Source of the DNA: Gloeothece verrucosa PCC 7822
GTDB taxonomy: Bacteria > Cyanobacteriota > Cyanobacteriia > Cyanobacteriales > Microcystaceae
Assembly: GCF_000147335.1 (NCBI RefSeq)
Contig: NC_014501.1
Coordinates: 3,098,300 to 3,162,299 of the forward strand
Reading direction: 5' to 3'
Length of the DNA stretch: 64,000 nt
Shown here piece by piece: positions 18,886 through 27,098 of this stretch. Positions within the stretch are counted from its first letter, which is position 1. Each line of letters starts with the position of its first letter. The position numbers and the translations under genes are program-made. The notes under the pieces were generated by a model. That model searched no databases. It was not told the origin of the DNA and was given only the letters and a program-made list of their open reading frames with translations.

Positions 18886-20781
18886 TTAGAACTGCGTCAC
18901 CAACATATCATCTACCCATTTATATTTAAGGGTGTTTGATTGTGATTTTGGCTTGACACTATTACAGTCAGATTTGTTGCCGAGACTTCCGTCAGAGGCA
19001 GTCTTTTTGTCGTGGCAATGACGGTGTAATAGTTGTTTATTTTCCTTATTATTCTTTCCTCCTAGGGATTTCGGAATAATGTGGTCAATCTCGAAGTTGT
19101 CACCGTCTTTAAAGAACAGTCCGCATTGGTTACATTTCCCGTTTTGCTCTTTGAGTAGTTTTGCATACTTTGTGGGCATTAAGGGATTTTCACCTTTTCT
19201 TGTACTCCAGTAGATTAGATCTCCGTTGTATGGGCTGGCTTTTCCTTCCACCTTTTTATGTATTTTTTTTCGGATTTCGGAATGTTTGAGAAGCTCAAAT
19301 TCTGGTTTTCCGTTTTTTACTGTGCAGAAGTTCCATTTTCCAAGCTTCTTTTTGTGCCAGTATTTTTCCATTATTTCTTTGACCCCTTGGTTTGGATGCC
19401 TACTTTTTGCCCAACTTGATAATTTTTTGAATAATAGGAAGTCTAATAGCGATTTTTCTTCACTGCTTACTACGGTTCTGTAGTAGTTTGACCATCCTCT
19501 TATTACTGGGTTGAGCTTGGATATTAAGGCAGCTTGTGGGGCTGCTTTATGGGCATCTACGATGTCACTTAGTTTTTTGTAGTGTTCTAGGATTTTTTCT
19601 CTTTGTGGTCTAATTGTTAGGGTGAATCCCAAATGTTTTCCTTTTGGGTTTTTCATGTCCTTGTGGATTCCACATCGATATTGTCTTACATTAAATCCTA
19701 GAAAGTTGAATCCGACATTGCCTTGATGTTTATCGAGGGTGTGTGTGATTCTTGTTTTTTCGGGTTTTAATGTTAGCCCTAGTTCCTTTAACCATGTTTC
19801 TATTATCTCTTTACCCTTTTTCACTATTGCTAGGCTTTCGTGAATTAGGACGAAATCGTCTGCGTATCGGATTAGGGAGATTGATTTTTTTCTCTCTCTT
19901 CTGTCATTTCGGGAGAATTCCTTTTTGAAGTCTCCTGGGTTTTCTGCAAACGATTTTATGATTTCTTCCATGCCGTGAAGGGCTATATTGGCTAATAATG
20001 GACTCACCACTCCTCCTTGTGGTGTGCCTTCATCGGTTGGAAATAGCTTTCCTCCATCCATTACACCTGCTTTTAACCAAGCTCTGATTTGTCTTCGCAA
20101 GGTTGGAAAGGTGTTTAGTTTCTGGAGAAGCTTTTCATGGTTAATTTTATCGAAGCATTTAGTTATATCCGCGTCTAGCACATATTTTGCTTTATATCGG
20201 ATTTGGTTAAATATTGCTTCTTTGACATCGTGACATCCGCGCCCTGGTCTAAAACCGTATGAGTTGGGTTCAAAATAAGCTTCCCATTCGGGTTCTAATG
20301 CTAACTTGACTAGGGCTTGTAGTGCCCTGTCGGACATACAAGGAATTCCTAGAGGTCGCTTTTCGTGAGGGGCTGTCCCCCGAATTCGATTCGGGGGCTT
20401 GTACGCCCCGTCCCTTCCGGGTTTGGGTATCCAAACTCTTCTCGTGGGTTTTGCTTTGTCCGTTAGTTTTAGTCGGTTTACAAGTTTTAGGCGTTTGGAC
20501 GGGGAGAGGGATTTTATTCCATCTATTCCTGCTCTCTTCTTGCCTTGATTGTCTTGAGTTACCTTTCTTACCGCTAACGTCTTCGCTGACCAAGAGCGTA
20601 AAAGGGTCTTTTGGAGTCTTCGGACTGTTCTAACATCGCCACGACTAGCAGCTTGATAAATCCGCTTCTGAAGCTTATAGATTCGCCGTTCCAACTCTCT
20701 CCAGGGAATGTCTTCCCATTTGATTGCTGGTTTGGTTTGTCCACATCCCACAGTATTCCTAGTTGAATCTGTTTTAGGCAT
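18886..20781 (-). CDS. ltrA: Group II intron reverse transcriptase/maturase with HNH endonuclease
   Basis: 631-aa intron-encoded protein. An N-terminal RT-0/intron-binding region has WRELERRIYKLQKRIYQAA; the RT core has SYGFRPGRGCHDV, VLDADITKCFDKINHE, GTPQGGVVSPLLANI and the catalytic YADD at residues 306-309. Maturase domain X is at about 400-470 (LISKLNPVIRGWSNYYR). A C-terminal HNH nuclease is at 550-592 (CNQCGLFFKDGDNFEIDH, then HRHCHDKK), the arrangement of chloroplast-like introns in cyanobacteria. Residues 125-139 (GAYKPPNRIRGTAPH) interrupt the conserved IPKPG..EKRPLGIP block and are encoded by a GC-rich palindrome. All catalytic motifs are present, so the element may be active. Confidence 0.95.
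   Translation of the reverse strand: MPKTDSTRNTVGCGQTKPAIKWEDIPWRELERRIYKLQKRIYQAASRGDVRTVRRLQKTLLRSWSAKTLAVRKVTQDNQGKKRAGIDGIKSLSPSKRLKLVNRLKLTDKAKPTRRVWIPKPGRDGAYKPPNRIRGTAPHEKRPLGIPCMSDRALQALVKLALEPEWEAYFEPNSYGFRPGRGCHDVKEAIFNQIRYKAKYVLDADITKCFDKINHEKLLQKLNTFPTLRRQIRAWLKAGVMDGGKLFPTDEGTPQGGVVSPLLANIALHGMEEIIKSFAENPGDFKKEFSRNDRRERKKSISLIRYADDFVLIHESLAIVKKGKEIIETWLKELGLTLKPEKTRITHTLDKHQGNVGFNFLGFNVRQYRCGIHKDMKNPKGKHLGFTLTIRPQREKILEHYKKLSDIVDAHKAAPQAALISKLNPVIRGWSNYYRTVVSSEEKSLLDFLLFKKLSSWAKSRHPNQGVKEIMEKYWHKKKLGKWNFCTVKNGKPEFELLKHSEIRKKIHKKVEGKASPYNGDLIYWSTRKGENPLMPTKYAKLLKEQNGKCNQCGLFFKDGDNFEIDHIIPKSLGGKNNKENKQLLHRHCHDKKTASDGSLGNKSDCNSVKPKSQSNTLKYKWVDDMLVTQF
20369..20409. repeat. Nested GC-rich palindrome inside the intron ORF
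   Basis: GGGGC (20369) pairs with GCCCC (20405), and within them CCCCCGAA (20377) pairs with TTCGGGGG (20390) around loop TTCGA. It keeps the reading frame and adds about 15 residues to the reverse transcriptase. Confidence 0.7.
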
Positions 20782-21551
20782 ATTAACCTCTACTTACAGC
20801 TTTATCTTCCAATTAATCGTGAGTTCGTCAGCATATCCTTACCATTACCGTAAGGCGTTGGCTTCTAACTCAATCTCCCTTCCCTACAGCCTAGATTTCT
20901 CTAGATTTTGCGTCTTAGCTGACTACTCTGAGTTTTCGACCTCTCAGAGAGCTTGTAAGGAAGTTACTTCGTTCCGTATAACCATCTAGTATTTCTACCA
21001 GGTTTTGAATCGTTAGGAGGCTTCTGAACCACCGGGGATTTTGGATGTGTATAAACTTAATCAATACGTTTAAGTTCATCTGTGTATTCAGTAAATTTGT
21101 TCTTCTTTACTGACTTTCCCTTGTTCATTTTGAACGCAGCGTGTCATTCCTCTTTCGCTACCAATTTTTATCACTTTTCGATGGCATTGAATGAAGCTTT
21201 GCTTTCGCTCTCCATAGATTCCTGCTAGGGGTGTCGTCTGTGAGGACTAAGACTTAACCCCATATTTCCCCGCGTCAAGGATTGATGGCTAGTCGCTACC
21301 TTGGGGGATACGCTTTCACTCGATACACGCGAGGGTAGGACTTGATTTCTAGGATACTTTCTCACCTACATGGTTATACAGTTTTCAAGGTTCGGTTATT
21401 TCTACTTCAGTGTTCGGATATCCGCATCACTTTTTCGTTACCTTTCTTAACAAAGGATATTCGTTAAGTTTTGGTTTTGACCTTGAAGGCTAATCCCTCA
21501 AACCTATATCCGGTAAGGATTTTGGTTGATTTCTTAACCAACGAATCGCAC

Positions 21552-21704
21552 GTATTGATAGTGATGGTGGCGTTCTAAAACCGCGTAAGTTTTTCCTTTT
21601 AATTCTAAATAACTTCCGGGTTGAGGCATCCAGTCAAGTTGTATTTTTCCGAGAGACTGACGTGGATGCGTCAGTATAATCTCCGTTGGTAATGAGTCGT
21701 CCAT
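21552..21704 (-). CDS. DUF6464-type protein, 5' exon (codons 1-51)
   Basis: ATG at 21704 begins MDDSLPTEIILTHPRQSLGK; the exon ends KTYAVLERHHHYQY at 21552, directly against the intron's GTGCG. The last 15 bases are the IBS2 and IBS1 targets. Without splicing the protein would be cut off after residue 51. No good RBS is seen. See the 3' exon at 18555-18788. Confidence 0.8.
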
Positions 21705-22163
21705 AAGGGTTCGATGTATTCTAGACTACTGTTAAAAATAGTAACGCGATCCCTTCGGGTTAGTTGGCATCGTTTACATTTTTTCTAAGTTTAAATACTC
21801 GTTTGACCTTTAACAAGATTATATCCTAGGGAATAGGACAGGGTGGTGGGCCCGCCCCTTCTCTACCGCTCAGAGCAAGATTTTTAAATCTGAGACGGGG
21901 CCTTTCAAGAGGAAATCACGGATTTCGAACTGCTTCGGCATCATTCTCGCTGTCGTCACAACAAGTTCCGCCCCTATCCGCTTTGAAAACCCAATTTAAC
22001 TGCTAAGTCTTTCATATTAAGTGATAAACTTAGAGTGTATCCTAGTATATAAACTAATATTACAGACTTAATCTTAAGCTACTAATTCTTTAAAATGTAT
22101 AATGAAATACATTTTAATATTACAGACTTAAATTTAAGCTATTAATTATGGAGTTAGTGTTAG
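21705..22163. other. 459-base gap: structured element plus repeats
   Basis: No gene is supported. Bases about 21840-21990 are GC-rich and rich in short stems (CTCAGA...TCTGAG enclosing GATTT/AAATC; AAATC-ACG-GATTT). Bases 22055-22147 contain a duplicated 33-mer and a perfect inverted repeat in front of the pyruvyl transferase gene. Confidence 0.55.
22055..22147 (+). promoter_or_regulatory. Duplicated 33-mer flanking a perfect 10-bp inverted repeat
   Basis: Two 33-base direct repeats (22055-22087 and 22115-22147), each starting TAATATTACAGACTTAA and ending TAAGCTA(C/T)TAATT, differ at three positions. Between them TAAAATGTAT (22091) and ATACATTTTA (22107) form a perfect inverted repeat with a 6-base spacer. 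The second 33-mer ends 16 bases before the pyruvyl transferase start. Likely a promoter/operator region. Confidence 0.6.
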
Positions 22164-23309
22164 ATGAATCAGAATAGCCAAAACTTGATTTTTTATTCTG
22201 CTCAGACTGCTTATAATAATTTAGGCGATTTGATGATTAACAAAATTCTGTTGACTTATCTTAGGAAATACGGAAAATTGTTAGTGGATAGTAGAGAAGT
22301 TCCTGATGATTATTTAAAAAACTTGGGAATAGAACCCGATGAAAAAATTAGTCAATTTACTTTGAAACCTAATTATTTAATGATCTTGCTGAGGATAAAA
22401 AGTTTATTTCATCAGCCAAACAATCAAAAAATATATCAGGTTTTCACTCCTGGACATCGCTACGCAAAACCTTCGTTTTTTCAATCGCTTCCCTTACTAA
22501 AATTTATCTTGATTAATAGTATTCTTAGAATATTCGGAATTCGGCTCTGTCAATTTGGAATTTCTATAGGGCCTTTTTCAAAGCCATTGATGATTCATGA
22601 AGTCTGGAAATCTAAATTAATGTATTTTTACTCAGTTAGAGATAATATCTCAAAAGAATATGCTCATAAAATAGGTGTTAAAAATGTTTATCTATTTCCA
22701 GATTTAGCTTGGTTAATGGAAGTTGATTCTCAGAAATATTTACATAAGGACGGACAAGAAAGTGACTACATAATATTTAGTTATCGTTCATCAACTCATG
22801 CTTTTGCTCCATCAGAAAATTACCAAAAACAGCTTTTCAACGTCTTGGATAAAATTGTTGAAATAGCACGGTTACAATGGTCTAAAAAACTCGTTATTTC
22901 TTATCAAGTAGATCAAGATTATCAATTTTGTAAAACCATTGCACAACGTTATCAAACTTCAATTGATGTGACATTTATAGAACAGATACTAGACGAATCA
23001 TCAATGTATGATTTATACTCTAATGCCTATATGGTTTTTAGCAATCGTCTTCATGTTTTGCTCTTTTCACTTAGCTGTGGTAGTTTACCTGTAGGTGTTA
23101 TAGACAAGGTAAATCATGATAAGATTACTGGAATCTTTAATGATGCAGGCCTGGAGGAGTTACTTATTGATATCGGCAAGGATACTGTTGAAGACCAACA
23201 AATCCTCGCGTTTTCAAAAGATATTAATTTGTGGAAACAAAAAATCGCTGATGTACGTCGAAAACAACAAGATCTTGCGAAGCAATATTTTACTGAAATT
23301 TTTAGTTAG
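22164..23309 (+). CDS. Polysaccharide pyruvyl transferase family protein
   Basis: 381 aa of the CsaB/WcaK-like family, which transfers pyruvate ketals to sugars of exopolysaccharides or cell-wall polymers. N-terminal SAQTAYNNLGDLMINKIL is the NxGD motif region; FGISIGPFSKP, the FYSVRDNISKEYAHKIG helix and the C-terminal SNRLHVLLFSLSCGSLPVGV match the GT-B-like family signatures (the R-x-H motif is NRLH here). It stands alone, AT-rich, with duplicated repeats upstream; no other polysaccharide genes adjoin. Acceptor unknown. Confidence 0.85.
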   Translation: MNQNSQNLIFYSAQTAYNNLGDLMINKILLTYLRKYGKLLVDSREVPDDYLKNLGIEPDEKISQFTLKPNYLMILLRIKSLFHQPNNQKIYQVFTPGHRYAKPSFFQSLPLLKFILINSILRIFGIRLCQFGISIGPFSKPLMIHEVWKSKLMYFYSVRDNISKEYAHKIGVKNVYLFPDLAWLMEVDSQKYLHKDGQESDYIIFSYRSSTHAFAPSENYQKQLFNVLDKIVEIARLQWSKKLVISYQVDQDYQFCKTIAQRYQTSIDVTFIEQILDESSMYDLYSNAYMVFSNRLHVLLFSLSCGSLPVGVIDKVNHDKITGIFNDAGLEELLIDIGKDTVEDQQILAFSKDINLWKQKIADVRRKQQDLAKQYFTEIFS

Positions 23310-23380
23310 AAAATCCCTTAAAATCCCTGAGTCTTTCTCTTGTATTTGATAGCGGTTAAAACCGATTATTTTTTACCTGA

Positions 23381-23800
23381 TTAGGGCAAAAAATCCGTTA
23401 GAACTTCATCCGGTTCATCTTCATAATCTTCATCTTCTTCTGTTTCGCTTTTAATTAATGAAGATTGAGAAAAAGATAGAGAATTAGGAGACAAAAATTG
23501 ACTTCGCTCTTTTCCTCTACTCTGTTCAACAGCCGCTAATCTAACGGATAATTCTCTAATCTGAGTTTTATATAATTCCATCTCAGCAATTTTTTGTCTG
23601 AGCAATTTCAATTCAATTTGTACCTGTTCTAGCTGAGAAACCACTTTAGATGAACTAGCATCAATTCCGATATATTGCGCTAAGGCATCTCTCACCAGTT
23701 CAGTTACAGAACGTCCTGACTGTTGGGCGAGTTTTTCAAATTGATTGATCCATTCTTGAGGAACTTTTGCTCCTAAAAATTCATTGTTTTTATCTGTCAT
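23381..23800 (-). CDS. Ribbon-helix-helix protein with coiled coil
   Basis: 139 aa. Residues 8-45 (FLGAKVPQEWINQFEKLAQQ, then GRSVTELVRDALAQYIG) form a CopG-type RHH fold; residues about 52-95 are a predicted coiled coil (VVSQLEQVQIELKLLRQKIA, AEMELYKTQIREL); the tail is acidic (EEDEDYEDEPDEV). This looks like a small DNA-binding protein that oligomerises through the coil. No toxin gene is adjacent, so it is probably not an antitoxin. Confidence 0.7.
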   Translation of the reverse strand: MTDKNNEFLGAKVPQEWINQFEKLAQQSGRSVTELVRDALAQYIGIDASSSKVVSQLEQVQIELKLLRQKIAEMELYKTQIRELSVRLAAVEQSRGKERSQFLSPNSLSFSQSSLIKSETEEDEDYEDEPDEVLTDFLP

Positions 23801-23823
23801 TACCTTAACCAGAATAATTTTCT

Positions 23824-24225
23824 TTATCCCTTAAAAGAATTGAATAACTCTATAATAATGCCTACGATAGCACCGGCGAGTAATACCATACTACTTAAAG
23901 AACTGATCGCAAATCCGAGCGCTCTTTTTTCGGCGGCTTGATAGTATCCCCAAGCATATAAAATACGGCCGACCAACCAAACTGCACCTATGGCGGCTCC
24001 CCATAAAGGACTAACATAAAAAGAAAACAACCACAAAAGCGGCAAAAAGAAGATTAATTGCTCTAAAGTATTTTGTTGAACCCGCAATACTCGTTCAAAA
24101 TTGGGGTCTCCTGTAGTAGCTGGAGGAGATATTTTATACTTTCCTCTAGCACGACCTACATTAATCGTTAAAACTAGATAAACAAGTAAACTTAAGGCCG
24201 TAACTAAACTAGGAAAGGGAAACAT
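23824..24225 (-). CDS. MAPEG family membrane protein
   Basis: 133 aa with four membrane spans (about 5-25, 57-75, 78-95, 105-128). The family signature around RVQQNTLEQLIFFLPLLWL (about 47-65), with the GDPNFERVLR lead, is that of membrane-associated glutathione transferase-like (MAPEG) proteins. In cyanobacteria these show microsomal GST-like activity. Transcribed with the RHH gene (gap 23 bases). Confidence 0.85.
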   Translation of the reverse strand: MFPFPSLVTALSLLVYLVLTINVGRARGKYKISPPATTGDPNFERVLRVQQNTLEQLIFFLPLLWLFSFYVSPLWGAAIGAVWLVGRILYAWGYYQAAEKRALGFAISSLSSMVLLAGAIVGIIIELFNSFKG

Positions 24226-24267
24226 AGCAACTGAACCATGATGTTTTTCTTAATTTATTTTACCCTA

Positions 24268-24612
24268 TTAACGCCAATTTTTTGGGGCTTGTTCTAAAAC
24301 ATACTGAGCGACTGTTTTGATTTCTTGTTCACTTAACCGTTCTTTAAAAGCTGACATATTATTTTTCCCATTAGCGACTAAATTAGAAATGGCTTCTAGG
24401 GAATCCATTTTATATTTTTTTAAAGCTCTAGCTTGTAGGGTTTTTCCTCGTCTGATAATATTATTTCCATTGGGATGACATCCCGCGCAATGGGTATTAA
24501 ATATTTTTGCTCCCTCTCCTATTTCACTGGCTAATCCTACCTCGGGTAAACTTCCCAACTGAATTAATAAAACCATTGCTAATATAACTATCTTTTTAAT
24601 CATTTTAATCAT
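24268..24612 (-). CDS. Cytochrome c6-family c-type cytochrome
   Basis: 114 aa, exported to the lumen/periplasm. Signal peptide 1-28 (IVILAMVLLIQLGSLPEVGLA), haem motif CAGCH at about 43-47, the c6-type GNNIIRRGKTLQARALKKY segment, candidate sixth ligand Met in NNMSAFKERLS, and the C-terminal VAQYVLEQAPKNW typical of cytochrome c6. The haem-side segment (CHPNGNNII) differs from classical PetJ (CHAGGNN), so it may be a c6B/c6C-like paralogue rather than the main plastocyanin substitute. It precedes MAPEG on the same strand. Confidence 0.85.
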   Translation of the reverse strand: MIKMIKKIVILAMVLLIQLGSLPEVGLASEIGEGAKIFNTHCAGCHPNGNNIIRRGKTLQARALKKYKMDSLEAISNLVANGKNNMSAFKERLSEQEIKTVAQYVLEQAPKNWR

Positions 24613-24641
24613 CGTCTCTCATTTAATCAATTTAATTCAGT

Positions 24642-25373
24642 TCAAAGAGGCTTTTGTCGAGGAATTCCGACGGCTCTAGGATATTGTTTAGGAGTTGCAG
24701 AAATTTTGCGTATATAAACACAATTGCGAATACTTTTAGTAATAGGAGTCGTTAACTGTTTCACTTCCTCTATTTTTCCTCCTAATTGCTCAACAACCGT
24801 TTTTAAAGATAAATTCTCTTCGGCACTCCAATGTCCTCGATACAAAATTGCCAGTCCTCCTAATTTTAATAAAGGTAATGCATACTCAGCACAAATAGAA
24901 GCTGAAGCCACTGCGCGAATTAGAGAAATATCATAGCTTTCTCGATATTTTTTATCCTGTGCAATCATTTCTACTCGTTCGGTTAATAAGGAAGTATTTT
25001 CTAGTTCCATTGCCGAGACTAAACTATTAAGAAAAACCATCTTTTTTTGAACAGAGTCTAATAGAGTCACTGTCCAACCGGGAAAAGCAATGGCTACAGG
25101 AACCCCAGGAAAACCGGCTCCAGTTCCAATATCAATTACTGACAAATTGTCAGTTTTTAAACCTAAATGAACAACCCCAGATAAAGAATCCCAAAGATGT
25201 TTTTCCCAAAACTCTTCAGGCTCAATGATGCGAGTCAAATTCAACTGACGATTAGCCAACAAAATTTCTGTATATAAACGTTGAAATTTAGCTTGTTGTT
25301 GCTCATTAGGTTGCCAGTGTAAACTTTCTTGCCAAATTTGCTTAAATAGCGGTAATTGCTGTAGCTCAGTCAT
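24642..25373 (-). CDS. rsmG: 16S rRNA (guanine527-N7)-methyltransferase RsmG
   Basis: 243-aa SAM-dependent methyltransferase (GidB family) modifying G527 of 16S rRNA. Motifs: LNLTRIIEPEEFWEKHLWDS, VIDIGTGAGFPGVPVAIAFP (SAM motif I, about 79-98), VTLLDSVQKKMVFLNSLV, and the acidic/basic SLIRAVASASICAEYALPLL. The ATG at 25373 lies 6 bases after the stop of the ABC ATPase, suggesting co-transcription. Confidence 0.95.
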   Translation of the reverse strand: MTELQQLPLFKQIWQESLHWQPNEQQQAKFQRLYTEILLANRQLNLTRIIEPEEFWEKHLWDSLSGVVHLGLKTDNLSVIDIGTGAGFPGVPVAIAFPGWTVTLLDSVQKKMVFLNSLVSAMELENTSLLTERVEMIAQDKKYRESYDISLIRAVASASICAEYALPLLKLGGLAILYRGHWSAEENLSLKTVVEQLGGKIEEVKQLTTPITKSIRNCVYIRKISATPKQYPRAVGIPRQKPL

Positions 25374-25379
25374 GATCGC

Positions 25380-26012
25380 TTAAATAACAATTGATTCTAA
25401 TTCTCCCTGATTAATTTTCCAACATCGGTCAGCAATATTAAGTAATTCTCCGGGATCATGGCTAACAACTAATAAAGTCCAATGAAGCTTTAATTTTGCT
25501 AATAATTTGGCTAATTGAGAACGCATTGACCAATCTAATCCGGCGGTAGGTTCATCAAGCAACAACAAATTAGGTTGACGAATTAACTGTACCGCTAAAG
25601 ATAAACGTCTTTGTTGTCCGCCGCTAAGGTCATGAGGAGAAGTGTCATTAGGAATATGGTCTAAACCCACCTCCCTTAGAGCTTCTTTTATGCGGGTGAG
25701 ACCTAACTCAGGATGTCCTAAGCGTAACTCTTCTAAGATAGTTTTGCCACAAAAATGTCGTTCAGGAAACTGGAACACCAACCCTCCTAACTGTTGCAAA
25801 TGTAAAGGCGTTAATTCTTGGTCCCGCCAAAAAATTTCTCCTGCCGTCTTTTCTGCAAAGCCTGCTAAAATTTCAAGCAATGTTGTTTTTCCGGAACCAC
25901 TCGGCCCAATAATCAATCCTAACTCTTGGGGGGCTAACTCCAAGGATACCCCTTTAAGGATAGGAGTTACAGTGGCGGGGGGGTGATAAACTACGTTTTT
26001 GAGATAGAGCAT
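25380..26012 (-). CDS. Ecf-type ABC transporter ATP-binding protein
   Basis: 210-aa ATPase. Walker A GPSGSGKTTL, Q-loop LVFQFPERHFCGKT (the FPE-type Q-loop of EcfA proteins), signature LSGGQQRRLSLA, Walker B LLLLDEPTAGLD and H-loop VVSHD are all present. The start is ATG 26012 (MLYLKNVVYH); TTG at 26024 is the alternative. No permease or substrate-binding gene adjoins; the likely membrane partner is the EcfT-like protein at 2706. Related single-ATPase genes are the bacterial counterparts of plant plastid ABCI10/ABCI11 (family knowledge). Upstream of rsmG in one transcript. Confidence 0.85.
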   Translation of the reverse strand: MLYLKNVVYHPPATVTPILKGVSLELAPQELGLIIGPSGSGKTTLLEILAGFAEKTAGEIFWRDQELTPLHLQQLGGLVFQFPERHFCGKTILEELRLGHPELGLTRIKEALREVGLDHIPNDTSPHDLSGGQQRRLSLAVQLIRQPNLLLLDEPTAGLDWSMRSQLAKLLAKLKLHWTLLVVSHDPGELLNIADRCWKINQGELESIVI

Positions 26013-26100
26013 TAATAACGCCAAGTCAAACTTAACTAACCATTTTTAGTACGCATTGTCTTTATTTTGACAGATTTTTTAGTAAGCTCTGGAGAAAATT

Positions 26101-27024
26101 ATGATATTACAGCTAACTGTTCTTAAGCGAATTGCGATCGCCTCTTCTATGGCTTTTACCGTAACCTGTTGCGGCTGGGTAACTCCAACGTTTGCAGGCG
26201 ATCCATTCCGTGCTAGTAACCCTCGCCCCATCGGGGATAAAACCGAAGCAGCTTTTAATGCTCTATTTAAACAAGGAAATTATCCACAAGCTAAACAATA
26301 TCTCATGGAAGCGACGAAAGCTGAAGCCAAAGAGCCTTTAGCTCACGCGATGTTAGCTTCTTTGGCCTATACTGAAAAAGATTGGGACAATGTAAAAATT
26401 TATGCGGCTAATACGATACAAGCTGCCAACGATATAAAATCTCAAGATCCCGTTCGAGGAAATCTTTATCTAGCAGTAGGAAGCTTTTTACAAGGAGCTT
26501 ATACTTATGAAAAAGATGGGCCGGTTTCAGCCATTCCCCAATTACAAAAAGTTTTTCAGTATCTAGATACAGCCGAACAAGCCGCTCCTAACGATCCTGA
26601 GTTAAATTTAGTTAAAGGCTTCTTAGATTTAATGTTAGCGGTTAATTTACCCTTTTCGAGTCCTGAGCAGGCCATTGAACGATTAGAAAATTATGCCGGT
26701 CCAGAATATTTAGCGGATCGGGGTATTGCTATGGCTTATCGGGACATGAAAAAATATGATAAAGCCGCAGAATTTATGGATAAAACCCTAAAAGCCTCGC
26801 CGGATAATCCCGAATTGCAATATTTAATGGGTCAAATTCTCCGTAAAAGAGGAAATCAAGAAAAGAACGTAGCGATGCTTAAGCAAGCGTTAAACTACTT
26901 TGATCAAGCTTCTCAAAAAATCAATCAACTGCCCCCCTCTGTGGTTAAAGCGATTAATTATGATCGCACAAAAGTAACGGCAGAAATTCAACAAATGGAT
27001 GTTTCAGCTAATCCAAGCCGCTAA
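26101..27024 (+). CDS. Exported TPR-repeat protein (Sll0314/Alr1548-like)
   Basis: 307 aa. The N-terminal signal region (residues 1-32, IASSMAFTVTCCGWVTPTFAG) is followed by FRASNPRPIGDKTEAAFNAL and TPR-like helix pairs: FKQGNYPQAKQYLMEATKAE, LAHAMLASLAYTEKDWDNVK, a longer central helical part, AYRDMKKYDKAAEFMDKTLK, and a last pair LRKRGNQEKNVAMLKQALNY. Likely a periplasmic scaffold protein; the family name is from memory. The RBS GGAGAAAATT precedes ATG 26101. Diverges from the ATPase gene. Confidence 0.75.
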   Translation: MILQLTVLKRIAIASSMAFTVTCCGWVTPTFAGDPFRASNPRPIGDKTEAAFNALFKQGNYPQAKQYLMEATKAEAKEPLAHAMLASLAYTEKDWDNVKIYAANTIQAANDIKSQDPVRGNLYLAVGSFLQGAYTYEKDGPVSAIPQLQKVFQYLDTAEQAAPNDPELNLVKGFLDLMLAVNLPFSSPEQAIERLENYAGPEYLADRGIAMAYRDMKKYDKAAEFMDKTLKASPDNPELQYLMGQILRKRGNQEKNVAMLKQALNYFDQASQKINQLPPSVVKAINYDRTKVTAEIQQMDVSANPSR

Positions 27025-27041
27025 TCATCTAAAACTAGCTT

Positions 27042-27060
27042 AGGTGGGGACAACCCACCT
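27042..27060 (+). terminator. Hairpin after the TPR gene
   Basis: AGGTGGG-GACAA-CCCACCT, a 7-bp stem 17 bases after the stop, between convergent genes; only a weak T-rich tail. Confidence 0.6.
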
Positions 27061-27098
27061 CGGTTACTTGTGGTTTTGCCTGAAAAAAACCGGCTAAC

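Larger units (their letters stand above)
18789..21551 (-). mobile_element. Group II intron, 2763 nt, with RT-HNH protein
   Basis: Self-splicing retroelement on the minus strand inside a DUF6464 gene. The 5' end at 21551 reads GTGCG, the group II consensus; the 3' end at 18789 reads TTTAAT, giving the usual AY end. Domain V is at 18829-18863 (GAGCGGTATGAGGTGAAAG and its complement), and domain VI follows with stem GTCGGAGAG/CTCTCCGGC and a candidate branch A at 18796. EBS1 (minus-strand GTATTGAT, 21060-21067) pairs over 8 bases with IBS1 (ATCAATAC, 21552-21559); EBS2 (AGTGATG, 21425-21431) pairs over 7 bases with the adjacent CATCACT. Insertion lies between codons, so splicing restores the host frame. 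Confidence 0.92.

Noticed and set aside
23381..23800. Antitoxin of a toxin-antitoxin pair
   Set aside because: It has an RHH fold but a long coiled coil and no toxin-like neighbour.
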